Shown one piece after another: positions 1-8,852 of a DNA stretch of 46,878 nt. The translations under genes were made by a program, and so were the position numbers. Every line of letters begins with the position of its first letter. Within the stretch, counting starts at the first letter, position 1. The notes under the pieces are model-generated. The model saw only the letters and a program-made list of their open reading frames with translations. It did not search any database and was not told the origin of the DNA. The DNA is from Mucilaginibacter polytrichastri (lineage in GTDB: Bacteria; Bacteroidota; Bacteroidia; Sphingobacteriales; Sphingobacteriaceae): positions 2,115,417-2,162,294 of the forward strand of contig NZ_MPPL01000001.1 of NCBI RefSeq assembly GCF_001911425.1, read 5' to 3'.

Positions 1-1
1 T

Positions 2-292
2 TGCGTATCATGCCACCAGGTTGATGGTGGTGGTGTACAGCGCATGAACCCACCTTTAATTAAAACAACATACGTTTTAGGGGAAAAAGCCAAAATAATT
101 AAAATTGTGCTGAATGGCTTTAGTGAAGATGTGGATATCAACGGTGAGAGTTACTCTAACACCATGCCCTCCTTCGATATACTTAAAGACCAGGAAGTGG
201 CCGATGTACTAACTTATGTACGTAACAGCTTTACTAATAAGGCCAGTGCTGTTAAGGTAAGTGAGGTAAAGGCTTTGAGAGGCAAGAAATAA
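2..292 (+). CDS. C-terminal part of a c-type cytochrome domain protein (5' end outside window)
   Basis: The reading frame is open from the first base of the window. It begins with the codons for CVSCHQ (bases 2-19), the CxxCH haem-attachment motif of class I cytochrome c. An ATG at 44 lies in the same frame but would remove this motif, so it is not the true start. About 50 residues later TMPSF supplies a likely axial Met, followed by a final helix (DQEVADVLTYVRNSF) typical of the cytochrome c C terminus. The module would act in the periplasm as an electron carrier, or as the electron-accepting tail of a dehydrogenase such as a PQQ or sugar dehydrogenase. The partner domain lies outside the window and cannot be named. 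A terminator hairpin follows. Confidence 0.85.
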   Translation, partial: CVSCHQVDGGGVQRMNPPLIKTTYVLGEKAKIIKIVLNGFSEDVDINGESYSNTMPSFDILKDQEVADVLTYVRNSFTNKASAVKVSEVKALRGKK

Positions 293-313
293 TTATTTCG
301 GATTTACTCATTT

Positions 314-352
314 AACAAGAAAGGCTCTCTGTTTTGGAAAGCCTTTCTTGTT
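314..352 (+). terminator. Rho-independent terminator after the cytochrome gene
   Basis: A perfect 13-bp stem (AACAAGAAAGGCT at 314-326 with AGCCTTTCTTGTT at 340-352) closes a 13-nt loop and runs into TTTT. It sits 22 bases after the cytochrome stop codon. The convergent TPR gene ends at 387, so the hairpin may serve both directions. Confidence 0.85.
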
Positions 353-386
353 TTAATCTTGTCTCTTGGTTGTCGATTCTTGACTC

Positions 387-908
387 TCAATCAATAACCG
401 TATAAGTGTAACCCTGAGATTTTCTAACCTTTTGGCTAATGCGTTTAAGGCTGTCTTCAATCTCTTCTTTCAATAATTTATCAGTTACTTCTAAAAAAGC
501 GCGATGATAGTTGTCGGTAGCCGCAGCCCAATTTTTATGTCGTTCGTCTATTAGTCCGGCCAGTATATAAATGGAAGCCAGGTTAACGCCGGGTATAATC
601 ATGGCTTTAGCCTTTACAACTTCAAACTGCTTTTCCATCTGCAAAAACTGCAGCAGGTGCATGTAATGAAAATAAACGTCCGGGAAATTAGGTTCCAGTT
701 CGTTTGATGTTTTAAAGTGAAAACCTGCGGTATTATAGTCGTTTAAATCGTAATAGTAAATTTTGCCTAATTGAAAGTGCGCGCGCGCATGTAGCGGATC
801 GTTAATGATGATCTCATTGAGTAACTGCAAACTTTTGGGAGTTTCTCCGTATTTCAGTTCTTCAACCGCCAGGAGATATTTCTCTTCGATGTTATAGTAA
901 GTGTCCAT
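387..908 (-). CDS. Tetratricopeptide (TPR) repeat protein
   Basis: A 173-residue protein without a signal peptide, so probably cytoplasmic. Residues about 10-75 form two TPR-like helical pairs: the region after ETPKSLQLLNEIIINDP, with HARAHFQLGKIYYY and the spacing of a TPR, followed by NTAGFHFKTSNELEPNFPD. A further helical pair lies near residues 115-165 (LASIYILAGLIDERHKNW, then AATDNYHRAFLEV). Such proteins are protein-interaction scaffolds, and nothing here indicates the partner. The gene is monocistronic and convergent with the cytochrome gene. No specific function can be assigned. Confidence 0.75.
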   Translation of the reverse strand: MDTYYNIEEKYLLAVEELKYGETPKSLQLLNEIIINDPLHARAHFQLGKIYYYDLNDYNTAGFHFKTSNELEPNFPDVYFHYMHLLQFLQMEKQFEVVKAKAMIIPGVNLASIYILAGLIDERHKNWAAATDNYHRAFLEVTDKLLKEEIEDSLKRISQKVRKSQGYTYTVID

Positions 909-1217
909 AGTAAATAAAAAATCCTTCGATCGTCTTTATTTTAAACAAGGCGATCATAAATAAAACAATAAAGTATGTGGATGAAAAGCGCCCCTTACCA
1001 AGGGCTAATGTGGCTATCGAATAGCTAAACATTACCGGGCATACCGGATAACGGCTGCTTGCGGGTAATGATGGATTGGAGTTTTCTGTACAACATATTT
1101 TTTAAAGCTTATGCAATTTAAGCAATTAAACTATAGCTTCAAAATTTGTTGTTAAAAGATGATAATATGCATACAAAGTGAAACTGCATATGCATATTAT
1201 CTATGGACACAAATCGC
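909..1217. other. Gene-free interval between the TPR gene and a small unknown gene
   Basis: No coding frame is apparent on either strand. The only structure I see is the AT-rich inverted repeat at 1161-1201, listed separately. The 5' leader of the TPR gene (minus strand) occupies the left part, and no convincing TAnnTTTG promoter was found there. Confidence 0.5.
1161..1201 (-). terminator. AT-rich inverted repeat, possible terminator of the small gene/ABC operon
   Basis: Perfect 13-bp arms GATAATATGCATA (1161-1173) and TATGCATATTATC (1189-1201) are separated by 15 bases. On the minus strand the hairpin begins 16 bases after the stop of the 90-residue gene and is followed by ATCTTTTAAC, only a weak U tract. 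The stem is almost all A/T, so it could instead be an operator or protein-binding site. Its outer 8 bp (ATAATATG/CATATTAT) recur in the hairpin at 27034-27071. Confidence 0.4.
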
Positions 1218-1490
1218 TTACGCTGATAAGCGTGCTGATTGTTGTTCTACCAACGGAATATTTACGTTTACGCCTTCTATTACGTAATTAGATTTAAGCT
1301 CACGTTCTGATACGATGACACAAAAATCTTCAAACCTTACACCATCTTCAAACGGGTAAAGGGTGTACCCACGTTTGTTGGCATCGTAAGCGCCAAGTTC
1401 GAAGATCTCTTCATAATTTTTGCCTTTTATCTTCGCGCCTTCTACCAGCTGGTAAGCGTCTTTTATTTCGTTAAAATTAATGTTTTTCAT
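1218..1490 (-). CDS. Small hypothetical protein, 90 aa
   Basis: I do not recognise this protein. It is 90 residues long, acidic, without signal peptide, cysteine pair or membrane segment (one Cys near residue 57). It shows alternating charged and aromatic stretches (YEEIFELGAYDANKRGYTLY) compatible with a small alpha/beta fold. It lies 43 bases downstream of the ABC ATPase gene on the same strand, so it may be the last gene of that operon, but the gap allows a separate transcript. An ATG start and a normal codon pattern support it being real. Confidence 0.6.
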   Translation of the reverse strand: MKNINFNEIKDAYQLVEGAKIKGKNYEEIFELGAYDANKRGYTLYPFEDGVRFEDFCVIVSERELKSNYVIEGVNVNIPLVEQQSARLSA

Positions 1491-1533
1491 AGTAATTAGT
1501 CCTATACAATTACTTTGCCATTAATTTTATAGG

Positions 1534-2283
1534 CTAACTAAACCACTCAAATAATTGGTTTTGCTGTAACTTTTCTTTCTCTGCAGTATTTAAATCGCGC
1601 ATTAGTTGGCCCTCTCCCATTTGTATCAGGCGGTTACCGTAGGTGTAAGCGTCTTTTAAATTGTGCGTAATCAGTATTGCTGTCAGGTTAAATTCTTTTA
1701 CAATCTTGTCTGCAGTTTGCATCACGATATTGGCCGATCGCGGGTCGAGCGCAGCAGTAGGCTCGTCCAGCAATATCACTTTGCAACTGTCCATCACACT
1801 CATTAATAGGGTTAAAGCTTGGCGTTGACCACCAGATAATGTCCCCATTTGCTGATTGATCTTATCTTCTAAACCCAGGCCAAGTGTGGCTATTTTATCC
1901 TTCACCTGTTGGGCAAAATGGTCGCTGATGCCAATTTTAAGCCCCTTGGGTTGGGTACGGATGGCAGCGAGCCTAAAATTATCGATAATACTCAACCCCG
2001 AAGCAGTGCCGCTTAATGGATTCTGAAATACACGCGCCAGCCATTTGCTACGTTGATGATCCGGCAGTTTGGTAATATTTTCGTTATCCAGCATAATGGT
2101 GCCCGATGTTGGAAGCACACTGCCTGCAATAATATTCAGCAGTGTAGATTTCCCCGAACCATTTGAGCCTACAATTACTGTGTAATCTCCTTCGGCAATA
2201 TTGAGATTAATGCCGTTGAGTGCTTTAACCTCGCTAACCTGGCCCTCATTGTAGGTTTTATAAACTTCACTAATCTTAATCAT
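1534..2283 (-). CDS. ABC transporter ATP-binding protein (COG1101/TrpZ-like)
   Basis: A 249-residue ABC ATPase that would power import through the adjacent permease on the cytoplasmic face of the inner membrane. The Walker A loop GSNGSGKST is at residues 39-47, the Q-loop glutamine at about 87, the signature LSGGQ at 149-153 and Walker B VILLDEP at 169-175. The H-loop lies in ITHNLKDAY. The family is the one paired with PF04392 substrate-binding proteins, known in streptococci as a tryptophan importer (TrpXYZ). The start codon overlaps the end of the permease gene by 8 bases, indicating translational coupling. The substrate cannot be read from the sequence, and tryptophan is only one option. 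Confidence 0.9.
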   Translation of the reverse strand: MIKISEVYKTYNEGQVSEVKALNGINLNIAEGDYTVIVGSNGSGKSTLLNIIAGSVLPTSGTIMLDNENITKLPDHQRSKWLARVFQNPLSGTASGLSIIDNFRLAAIRTQPKGLKIGISDHFAQQVKDKIATLGLGLEDKINQQMGTLSGGQRQALTLLMSVMDSCKVILLDEPTAALDPRSANIVMQTADKIVKEFNLTAILITHNLKDAYTYGNRLIQMGEGQLMRDLNTAEKEKLQQNQLFEWFS

Positions 2284-3148
2284 GCTGCCTCCTGAATGAT
2301 AAACGTGGTAAACTCACAATTAATAACACAAATACAGCGGTTACCAATTTCAACAGGTTGGCATCAACCCCGATACTTAATGTAACGGCCAATACCATTT
2401 GAAATACGATAGCCCCACCCACAACCAGTATTAAGCTCCACACTACAGAAGTAATGCGCAGCCAGTTAATCAACGTTTCGGCAATGATAACCGAACCCAG
2501 GCCGGTAATTACGATACCTATCCCCATGTTAATATCAGCAAATCCCTGAAACTGGGTCATCATGAAACCGCTCAAGGCTGTTAGGCCGTTGGCCAAAGCC
2601 AGTCCGGTTATCTTCATCCGGTCGGTGTTTACTCCCATGGCACGGATCATCTGCTCGCTGTCGCCCGTGGCGCGCATGGCTATACCGAAATCTGTTTTAA
2701 GCAGGTAGCCTATTACTGCAACTAGTAAAATTACTACGATTAATAAGATGACCAAACTATTCTGGTTAGGATCGGCGGTAATATTTAGCCAATTAAAGAT
2801 AGACGCTGTATTCAACAAGGGCACGTTTGAACGGCCAAGGATTTTTAGATTAACAGAATACAAAGCCGTCATCACCAGGATGCCTGCTAACAGCGCGTTT
2901 ATTTTAAGCTTAGTATGGATCAATCCAGTTACAGCACCCGCAATACCGCCAATAACCAATACAGCCGGGATGGTTAGCCATAATGACTGCTGGTGGGTAA
3001 GCATGGTGGCGGTAACCACACCACCCAATGTATAACTGCCATCGGTAGTAATGTCTGGGATGTTAAAAATCTTCATCGACAGGTATACCCCCAGCGCAAT
3101 GGCCGACAGGCATAAACCCTGCAATAAAGCGGTAAGGTAGAAATCCAT
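2276..3148 (-). CDS. ABC transporter permease (COG4120/TrpY-like)
   Basis: A 290-residue inner-membrane protein with about eight to nine hydrophobic segments spread over its whole length, related to the LivH/branched-chain type of permease (motifs TDGSYTLGG near residues 35-43 and FGIAMRATGDSEQMIRAMG near 160). These features match the uncharacterised permease family that accompanies PF04392 binding proteins. Its ATG overlaps the stop codon of the upstream binding-protein gene in a TAATG arrangement, so the three genes form one tightly coupled operon. It should form the transmembrane channel of a small-molecule importer. Confidence 0.88.
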   Translation of the reverse strand: MDFYLTALLQGLCLSAIALGVYLSMKIFNIPDITTDGSYTLGGVVTATMLTHQQSLWLTIPAVLVIGGIAGAVTGLIHTKLKINALLAGILVMTALYSVNLKILGRSNVPLLNTASIFNWLNITADPNQNSLVILLIVVILLVAVIGYLLKTDFGIAMRATGDSEQMIRAMGVNTDRMKITGLALANGLTALSGFMMTQFQGFADINMGIGIVITGLGSVIIAETLINWLRITSVVWSLILVVGGAIVFQMVLAVTLSIGVDANLLKLVTAVFVLLIVSLPRLSFRRQHD

Positions 3149-4119
3149 TATTTAATAGCCTGGAAATTTGTAGGGATAGTTAAATGATACTTTTGCGCCA
3201 CAGCCACATTATATACCCGCTTACGGATCTTCACCATCTCTGGTTTTAAGCCAGCGGCTGAGTGCGTTTTTAAATATTGTGCCGCCTGTAAGCCTGCCTG
3301 GAATCCCCATTGGTAAATATCGGCACCAAAGGCGGCAACAGCGCCGCGCTTTACCAAACCCGCTTCGCTGGTAAAAATGGGTACATTCTTTTGGTTACAG
3401 CTTTTCAAAATAGTTTCGAAGGATGCAAAAACGGTATTATCCGGGTTGGCAAAAAAGGCATCAATGTTTTTGCTTAACAATGATTGTGTAACCAGTTGAG
3501 CATCGGCAGACGAGTTTAACGGCAGGGCAACAATAGTTATATTTAAGCCTTTTGCAAGCGATTGAATCCGTGCCAGCGCATCGGCAGATTGTGGTTCAGA
3601 CTGGTTATAGATCATCCCCACCACCAGCTTGCCGGCTTTTGGCTTCAGTATTTTAGGGATCAAGGCAAATGAGGTATCGATGTATGGCAGATCTTCAACC
3701 GCACCGAACAAATTGGCCGGAGCTTTACCATCGGCACCAATTAAATGCGCCCTTGCCGGCGTAGGCGAAACCATCATAAAAATGGGGATGGTCTTAGTTT
3801 TTTGTGAAGCCGTTACCGATGCTAAAGTAGTGCAGGTAGCCAGCAAGTCAACTTTATTACTTACAAACTGGTTAACAATTTGCGTTAAGGTAGGGATACT
3901 GCCTTCGGCGTTACTGTATTTAATTACTACCGTTTTTTTGTCTTCGCTAAAGCCGTTTTGCTTTAGGGCATCGGTAAAACCAACCCTTGCCTGTGCTATG
4001 GTCGCATCTTCAAAGGCATCAACAAAACCTACAACAGGCACCCCATTAGTTTGCTTTTGCTGACAGGAAACCAAGCCAAAAAGCAACAAAAATGCAGTTA
4101 ACTTAAAAATATGCTTCAT
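3148..4119 (-). CDS. ABC transporter substrate-binding lipoprotein (PF04392, TrpX-like)
   Basis: A 323-residue binding protein that begins with a lipoprotein signal, MKHIFKLTAFLLLFGLVSC, with the acylated Cys at 19. The mature part has the two-lobe periplasmic fold of the PF04392 family: VVGFVDAFEDATIAQARVGF at the first strand, KVDLLATCTTLASVT near residue 105, and IDAFFANPDNTVFASFE and VPIFTSEAGLVKRGAVAAFG in the second lobe. It would be anchored in the envelope and deliver ligand to the permease. It is the first gene of the operon and is divergent from the aminotransferase gene, with 81 bases between them. No T-box or other leader RNA fits in this gap. The ligand is unknown: family members bind aromatic amino acids or related small molecules. 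Confidence 0.88.
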   Translation of the reverse strand: MKHIFKLTAFLLLFGLVSCQQKQTNGVPVVGFVDAFEDATIAQARVGFTDALKQNGFSEDKKTVVIKYSNAEGSIPTLTQIVNQFVSNKVDLLATCTTLASVTASQKTKTIPIFMMVSPTPARAHLIGADGKAPANLFGAVEDLPYIDTSFALIPKILKPKAGKLVVGMIYNQSEPQSADALARIQSLAKGLNITIVALPLNSSADAQLVTQSLLSKNIDAFFANPDNTVFASFETILKSCNQKNVPIFTSEAGLVKRGAVAAFGADIYQWGFQAGLQAAQYLKTHSAAGLKPEMVKIRKRVYNVAVAQKYHLTIPTNFQAIK

Positions 4120-4200
4120 GTCACTAAATTAAACATTTAAGAAACATAAGGTTTATAATTATACACTTACTACCCTTTTTTACGTTAATTTGGCAATTAC

Positions 4201-5346
4201 ATGATACCAATAATTTCAAAACTACCGCAAACGCCCACCACTATCTTCTCGGTAATGTCGGCCTTGGCTAACGAAGTTGGCGCCATTAATCTATCGCAAG
4301 GTTTCCCGGACTATGAATGTTCGCCAGTACTAACAGACCTGGTAAACAAGGCAATGCAAGACGGTCACAACCAATACGCGCCTATGCCGGGCCTGCTTTC
4401 GTTACGCGAGCAGATCAGCCAGAAAACCGAAAAGCTATATGGTGCAACCTACAATCCCGATAGCGAGATCACCATAACCGCAGGCGGCACACAGGCTATA
4501 TTTACGGCCATCAGCGCAGTTATTCACCCTAATGACGAGGTTATCATTTTCGAACCGGCTTATGATTGCTATGCCCCTACTATTAAATTAATGGGTGGTA
4601 TTGTAAAATCATTAGAATTGCACCCGCCCGATTATAAGATTCAATGGGATATGGTGAAAAAGTTGATCAGCAACCGTACGCGGATGATCATTTTAAATTC
4701 GCCGCACAACCCTACGGCTACCATTTTGGATGCAGAGGATATTAAGCAACTGAACGACATTGTAACCAACCGCGACATCATTATTCTGAGTGATGAGGTT
4801 TACGAGCATTTAGTGTTCGATGGTCAGCAGCATTTAAGTATGGCCCGCTATCCCGAATTGCAGCAGCGCAGTTTTATTGTGGCATCATTTGGTAAACTGT
4901 TTCATACCACCGGCTGGAAAATTGGTTATTGCATGGCCCCTGCTTATTTAATGCAGGAGTTTAGAAAAATTCACCAGTTTAATGTGTTCAGTGTAAATAC
5001 ACCGATGCAGGTAGCTGCTGCCGAATACCTGAAAGATGAAAATATTTATTTAAGCCTGCCCGATTTCTTTCAGCAAAAGCGCGATCACTTTAGAGAAGGA
5101 CTAAAACAAACCAGGTTTGAGTTATTGCCTTGCAGTGGTTCATACTTTCAATCGGTACGCTACCAAAACATAGCAGATGAGAAAGATAGCGACTTTGCCA
5201 TGCGTATTACCAGGGAAACCGGCGTAGCTGCCATACCTGTTTCAGCCTTCTATTCGCGGGGTACAGACCACCAGATATTACGTTTTTGTTTTGCGAAAAA
5301 GCAAGAAACACTGGATAAAGCCGTTGATAGATTAGTAAAGTTGTAA
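4201..5346 (+). CDS. PLP-dependent methionine/glutamine-type aminotransferase (YbdL/MtnE-like)
   Basis: A 381-residue fold-type I aminotransferase, close in N-terminal pattern to E. coli YbdL (SKLPQTPTTIFSVMSALA, then INLSQGFPDYECSP). It would transaminate methionine or its keto acid 4-methylthio-2-oxobutyrate, using glutamine as donor, in the cytoplasm. NSPHNPTATILD and SDEVYEHLVFDG carry the cofactor-binding Asn, Asp and Tyr, and K232 in SFGKLFHTTGWK is the Schiff-base lysine. A conserved Arg in ILRFCFAK near the C terminus would bind the substrate carboxylate. The next gene, 54 bases downstream, encodes an omega-amidase, which supports a glutamine transaminase role in methionine salvage. 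Kynurenine aminotransferase activity is possible as a side reaction. Confidence 0.88.
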   Translation: MIPIISKLPQTPTTIFSVMSALANEVGAINLSQGFPDYECSPVLTDLVNKAMQDGHNQYAPMPGLLSLREQISQKTEKLYGATYNPDSEITITAGGTQAIFTAISAVIHPNDEVIIFEPAYDCYAPTIKLMGGIVKSLELHPPDYKIQWDMVKKLISNRTRMIILNSPHNPTATILDAEDIKQLNDIVTNRDIIILSDEVYEHLVFDGQQHLSMARYPELQQRSFIVASFGKLFHTTGWKIGYCMAPAYLMQEFRKIHQFNVFSVNTPMQVAAAEYLKDENIYLSLPDFFQQKRDHFREGLKQTRFELLPCSGSYFQSVRYQNIADEKDSDFAMRITRETGVAAIPVSAFYSRGTDHQILRFCFAKKQETLDKAVDRLVKL

Positions 5347-5400
5347 ACTTTAGCCATAAAATCACCTAAAAATATAATTTATAAGCTCTAATAAAAATTT

Positions 5401-6180
5401 ATGGAGAACCTTAAAATTACCGTTTTTCAAGGACATCTTTTTTGGGAAAACATTGATAAGAATTTACAAAATATAGCACTGCGCTTAGCAGGGATCCGCG
5501 AAAAAACAGATCTGATTATTTTGCCCGAAATGTTTACTACCGGCTATTCTATGAACGCCGAAAAACTGGCAGAACCCATGTATGGTAAATCTATGCAATG
5601 GATGCAGGAAACCGCCCATAAATTTGGCGCTGTAGTGACTGGGAGCCTCATTATAGAAGAAGCCGGCCATTATTATAACCGGCTGATATGGATGCGCCCC
5701 GATGGCACGTACGCCCAATATGATAAACGCCATCTGTTTACCATGGCTAAAGAAGAGGATACTTACACAGCAGGCCGAGATAAACTGATAGTTGAACTAA
5801 ACGGCTGGAAGATTTGTCCCGTAATTTGTTATGATCTGCGTTTCCCGGTGTGGCTGCGCAATGTAGATGCCGAATATGACCTGCTGATTGTAGTGGCTAA
5901 CTGGCCCGAAAGACGCTCATTGCACTGGCGCACTTTAATATCTGCCCGGGCAATTGAAAACCTTGCATATGTTATAGGTGTTAACCGTGTAGGCCATGAT
6001 GGTAACGAGGTTTACCATTCGGGCGATTCTACCTGTATTGATCCGGCCGGTAATGTTGTATATTACAAAAGGGACGAAGAAGATGTTTATACGTTTTCGA
6101 TACTGGCCGAAGAAGTAATTAAGGCCCGCCGGTACTTTCCTTTTTTAAAGGATGCCGATGCGTTTACGCTGCAAGGATGA
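5401..6180 (+). CDS. Nitrilase-superfamily omega-amidase (Nit2/MtnU-like)
   Basis: A 259-residue carbon-nitrogen hydrolase. The catalytic triad is visible: E43 in ILPEMFTTGYSMN, K109 in YDKRHLF, and the nucleophile C143 in PVICYDLRFPVWLRN. The family hydrolyses 2-oxoglutaramate (and 2-oxosuccinamate) to the oxo acid and ammonia, pulling glutamine-dependent transamination forward. Its place directly after a methionine-type aminotransferase makes this the expected role. No signal peptide, so it is cytoplasmic. Length and motif spacing are normal for the Nit2/YafV group. It could alternatively act on another small amide, but the gene pair argues against that. Confidence 0.9.
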   Translation: MENLKITVFQGHLFWENIDKNLQNIALRLAGIREKTDLIILPEMFTTGYSMNAEKLAEPMYGKSMQWMQETAHKFGAVVTGSLIIEEAGHYYNRLIWMRPDGTYAQYDKRHLFTMAKEEDTYTAGRDKLIVELNGWKICPVICYDLRFPVWLRNVDAEYDLLIVVANWPERRSLHWRTLISARAIENLAYVIGVNRVGHDGNEVYHSGDSTCIDPAGNVVYYKRDEEDVYTFSILAEEVIKARRYFPFLKDADAFTLQG

Positions 6181-6245
6181 TGATTTAGCTGAACTTCACT
6201 TTAACTTCATCCCGGTTCTTGAAAATTGCATCTGTGAATTAGGGA

Positions 6246-8840
6246 ATGTTAAAGATGAAGAGCTATCAGTTGAACTTAAAAAACAAGAACTACTATTTTA
6301 AAGAGATCCTCGGGTTTCTGTTCCTGCTTTTTGCCGTTTATTTTATCCGCCACCAATCATACGAGCTTAAGCATATTGGCAGTGTGTTAAGGGGATCAGA
6401 ATTTAACTGGATACTAATTGGCCTTGCTGTTACCTTGTTATATATTGCCACCCAGGCGTATATGTATGTTTACAGCTTTCGTACGGTAGGCGCAAAAATC
6501 AGGCTTTGGGATGGCGTTAAGCTTTTTTTGAAACGCAACCTCATCAGTGTTTTTTTGCCGGGCGGCGGGGTTACCTCGCTGGCCTTTTTTACCAAAGAAA
6601 TTGAGCAGCAGCACATCAGCAAAAGTCGCATCAATTTTGCTTCTTATATATATGGCTTTGTAGGCATTTTTACAGTGTTTGTGGTAGCTATACCGGTTAT
6701 GCTGTGGCTTATTATTACCAACCAGCAATTCGCCGGCGAAATGTGGGCTTTTGGCAGTGTAGGTGTCCTTATTATTATACTGGGATGGGCCACTTGGTCA
6801 TTATTAAAACGAGGATTAATATTCAGGCTGGTTATTAGACTTAGCCCCGAGATTGAACTGGTTTGGAATGAGATCATGGCCGATAAGTTCTCCTATAAAG
6901 CATTTATCCAAACGGTATTAATCTCGCTGCTTATCGAGTTTATGGGCATTGCCCACCTGATGATCGCCATGGCAGCTATTGGCAAGGTGCCATCATTCGA
7001 AGCCGCTGCAGTAGGTTATATCATTGCTACCCTATTCCTCATCATTTCGCCTTTTTTACGAGGAATGGGGGCTATTGAACTCTCACTCACCTTGTTTTTA
7101 AAACAGTATGGCGGCTTTAACATTACCGAAGCTGCTGCCATTACCTTACTATATCGTTTGTTCGAGTTTTGGTTGCCACTGGTAGCAGGCATATTCAGCT
7201 TTATATTTAACAAGGGCAATATTTTTCTACGGATATTTCCTGCAGTGTTATTATTTGGTTTGGGGATGGTTAATATTATTTCAGTTTCTACCCCGGCTAT
7301 TAAATCGCGCGTAAAGTTATTGAGCGAATTCTTTCCGATACAAACTATTTATATCTCTAATTTTCTGGTATTAATCATCGGGATATTGCTAATTATCACC
7401 TCCGCGTTTTTAATCAGGGGTTTGCGTAATGCCTGGTATTTTGCATTGGGATTATGCATGTTTTCACTAGTGGGACACATTACCAAGGCTTTTGATTATG
7501 AAGAATCGCTGATTGCACTATTTGTTATGATTGCGCTTTTACTCACCCAGCGTCAGTATTATATCCGTACCAACAGAAATCTGCAAAGCCTGAGCCTGGG
7601 TGCCGCACTCTGGATCTTTGCTGCCGTTACCATTTATGGTATTGTAGGTTTTTATTACCTTGATAAGCAACATTTTGATATTGATTTTTCATTGGCAGCC
7701 TCTGTACGCAGCACATTCGATAATTTTATTCTGCTTAACTCGGCCGGCTTAATACCACACACCAGGTTTGCACGCTCCTTTTTATATTCTATTAACCTGT
7801 TTGGCGTGGCTGCTATTGCCTTAGTATTCTACGCTTTTATTAAACCCTACTTTTTAGAACGCGAGATTGATGAGAGTGAGCTAAATAACGCGAATAAACT
7901 TTTAGAGAAATACGGTAATTCGCCGGTTGATTATTTTAAAACCTATGCCGATAAACTCTTCTTCTTTTCTGAAGAACACGAAGGTTTTCTGGCATACCGG
8001 GTAGCCAATAATTTTGCCATTGTACTGGAAGAGCCTGTTTGCGAAGACAATATGAGTGTTAAGTCTGACATATTGCGCGAGTTCGAACGTTTTTGTCAGC
8101 AGCAGGGTATTAAGCCAGCCTACTATCGTGTAGATAGTTTAAGCCTCGATCTGTTCGGTTACCTGGGTAAAAAATGGATGGTAATTGGTCAGGAAGCAAT
8201 ACTTGATCTCAACACCTTTTCGCTGGAGGGCAAAGACCGAAAGTCGATGCGCAATGCGGTTAACAGTATGCAGAAAAAAGGCTTTATCACCAAAATATAT
8301 GAAGCGCCCATTAAGGAAGGCCTGTTGCAGAAACTTAAACTGGTAAGCGACGAATGGCTAAAAAGTATGGACCGTGAAGAACTGGTATTTTCGCAAGGAA
8401 TGTTTGATTGGGATCAGTTGAAACATCAGCCTATCATCACCTTAGAGAATGATGACGAGAAAGTATTGGCGTTTTTAAACGTAATACCAGACTATGCCCC
8501 GGGCGAGGCCACCTACGATCTGATCCGTAAAACAGCCGATGCACCGGGTGGCAACATGGATGTACTGATCATAGAATTGATTAACTATTGCAAAGGCAAA
8601 GGTTACCAGTATTTAAATATGGGCCTTGCCCCTATGTCTGGTATTGAAAAAGCCCGCGATTTGCCCGAGCGCACCATAAAGTTTGCCTACGAAAAAATCC
8701 AGCAGTTTAGACATTATCGAGGCCTGCGCGATTTTAAGGAGAAGTTCGATCCACTATGGCGCAATAAATACCTGGTATATGAAAACTCTTACGATCTGTT
8801 GCAGTTGCCAATGGCTATATCAAAAGTAATGAAACCGTGA
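6246..8840 (+). CDS. mprF: MprF/LpiA-like bifunctional aminoacyl-lipid flippase and synthase
   Basis: An 864-residue inner-membrane protein. Residues 1 to about 550 hold some 13-14 hydrophobic segments, with the LPG-synthase membrane/flippase domain first (FLPGGGVTSLAFF near residue 105). Residues about 560-864 form a cytoplasmic DUF2156/GNAT-like domain with RKSMRNAVNSMQKKGF, PDYAPGEATYDLIRK and NMDVLIIELINYCKGKGYQ. The family transfers lysine or alanine from charged tRNA to phosphatidylglycerol and flips the product, lowering surface charge and giving resistance to cationic peptides. An in-frame ATG at 6255 is an equally plausible start (MKSYQL). The next gene is AcvB-like, repeating the lpiA-acvB pairing known from Rhizobiales. 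The acceptor lipid here is uncertain because Bacteroidota membranes are usually rich in PE and amino lipids. Confidence 0.88.
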   Translation: MLKMKSYQLNLKNKNYYFKEILGFLFLLFAVYFIRHQSYELKHIGSVLRGSEFNWILIGLAVTLLYIATQAYMYVYSFRTVGAKIRLWDGVKLFLKRNLISVFLPGGGVTSLAFFTKEIEQQHISKSRINFASYIYGFVGIFTVFVVAIPVMLWLIITNQQFAGEMWAFGSVGVLIIILGWATWSLLKRGLIFRLVIRLSPEIELVWNEIMADKFSYKAFIQTVLISLLIEFMGIAHLMIAMAAIGKVPSFEAAAVGYIIATLFLIISPFLRGMGAIELSLTLFLKQYGGFNITEAAAITLLYRLFEFWLPLVAGIFSFIFNKGNIFLRIFPAVLLFGLGMVNIISVSTPAIKSRVKLLSEFFPIQTIYISNFLVLIIGILLIITSAFLIRGLRNAWYFALGLCMFSLVGHITKAFDYEESLIALFVMIALLLTQRQYYIRTNRNLQSLSLGAALWIFAAVTIYGIVGFYYLDKQHFDIDFSLAASVRSTFDNFILLNSAGLIPHTRFARSFLYSINLFGVAAIALVFYAFIKPYFLEREIDESELNNANKLLEKYGNSPVDYFKTYADKLFFFSEEHEGFLAYRVANNFAIVLEEPVCEDNMSVKSDILREFERFCQQQGIKPAYYRVDSLSLDLFGYLGKKWMVIGQEAILDLNTFSLEGKDRKSMRNAVNSMQKKGFITKIYEAPIKEGLLQKLKLVSDEWLKSMDREELVFSQGMFDWDQLKHQPIITLENDDEKVLAFLNVIPDYAPGEATYDLIRKTADAPGGNMDVLIIELINYCKGKGYQYLNMGLAPMSGIEKARDLPERTIKFAYEKIQQFRHYRGLRDFKEKFDPLWRNKYLVYENSYDLLQLPMAISKVMKP

Positions 8841-8852
8841 TTTTACACACAC

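Noticed and set aside
4120..4200. Riboswitch or T-box between the ABC operon and the aminotransferase
   Set aside because: The divergent gap is only 81 bases, too short for such a leader, and no conserved element is visible.
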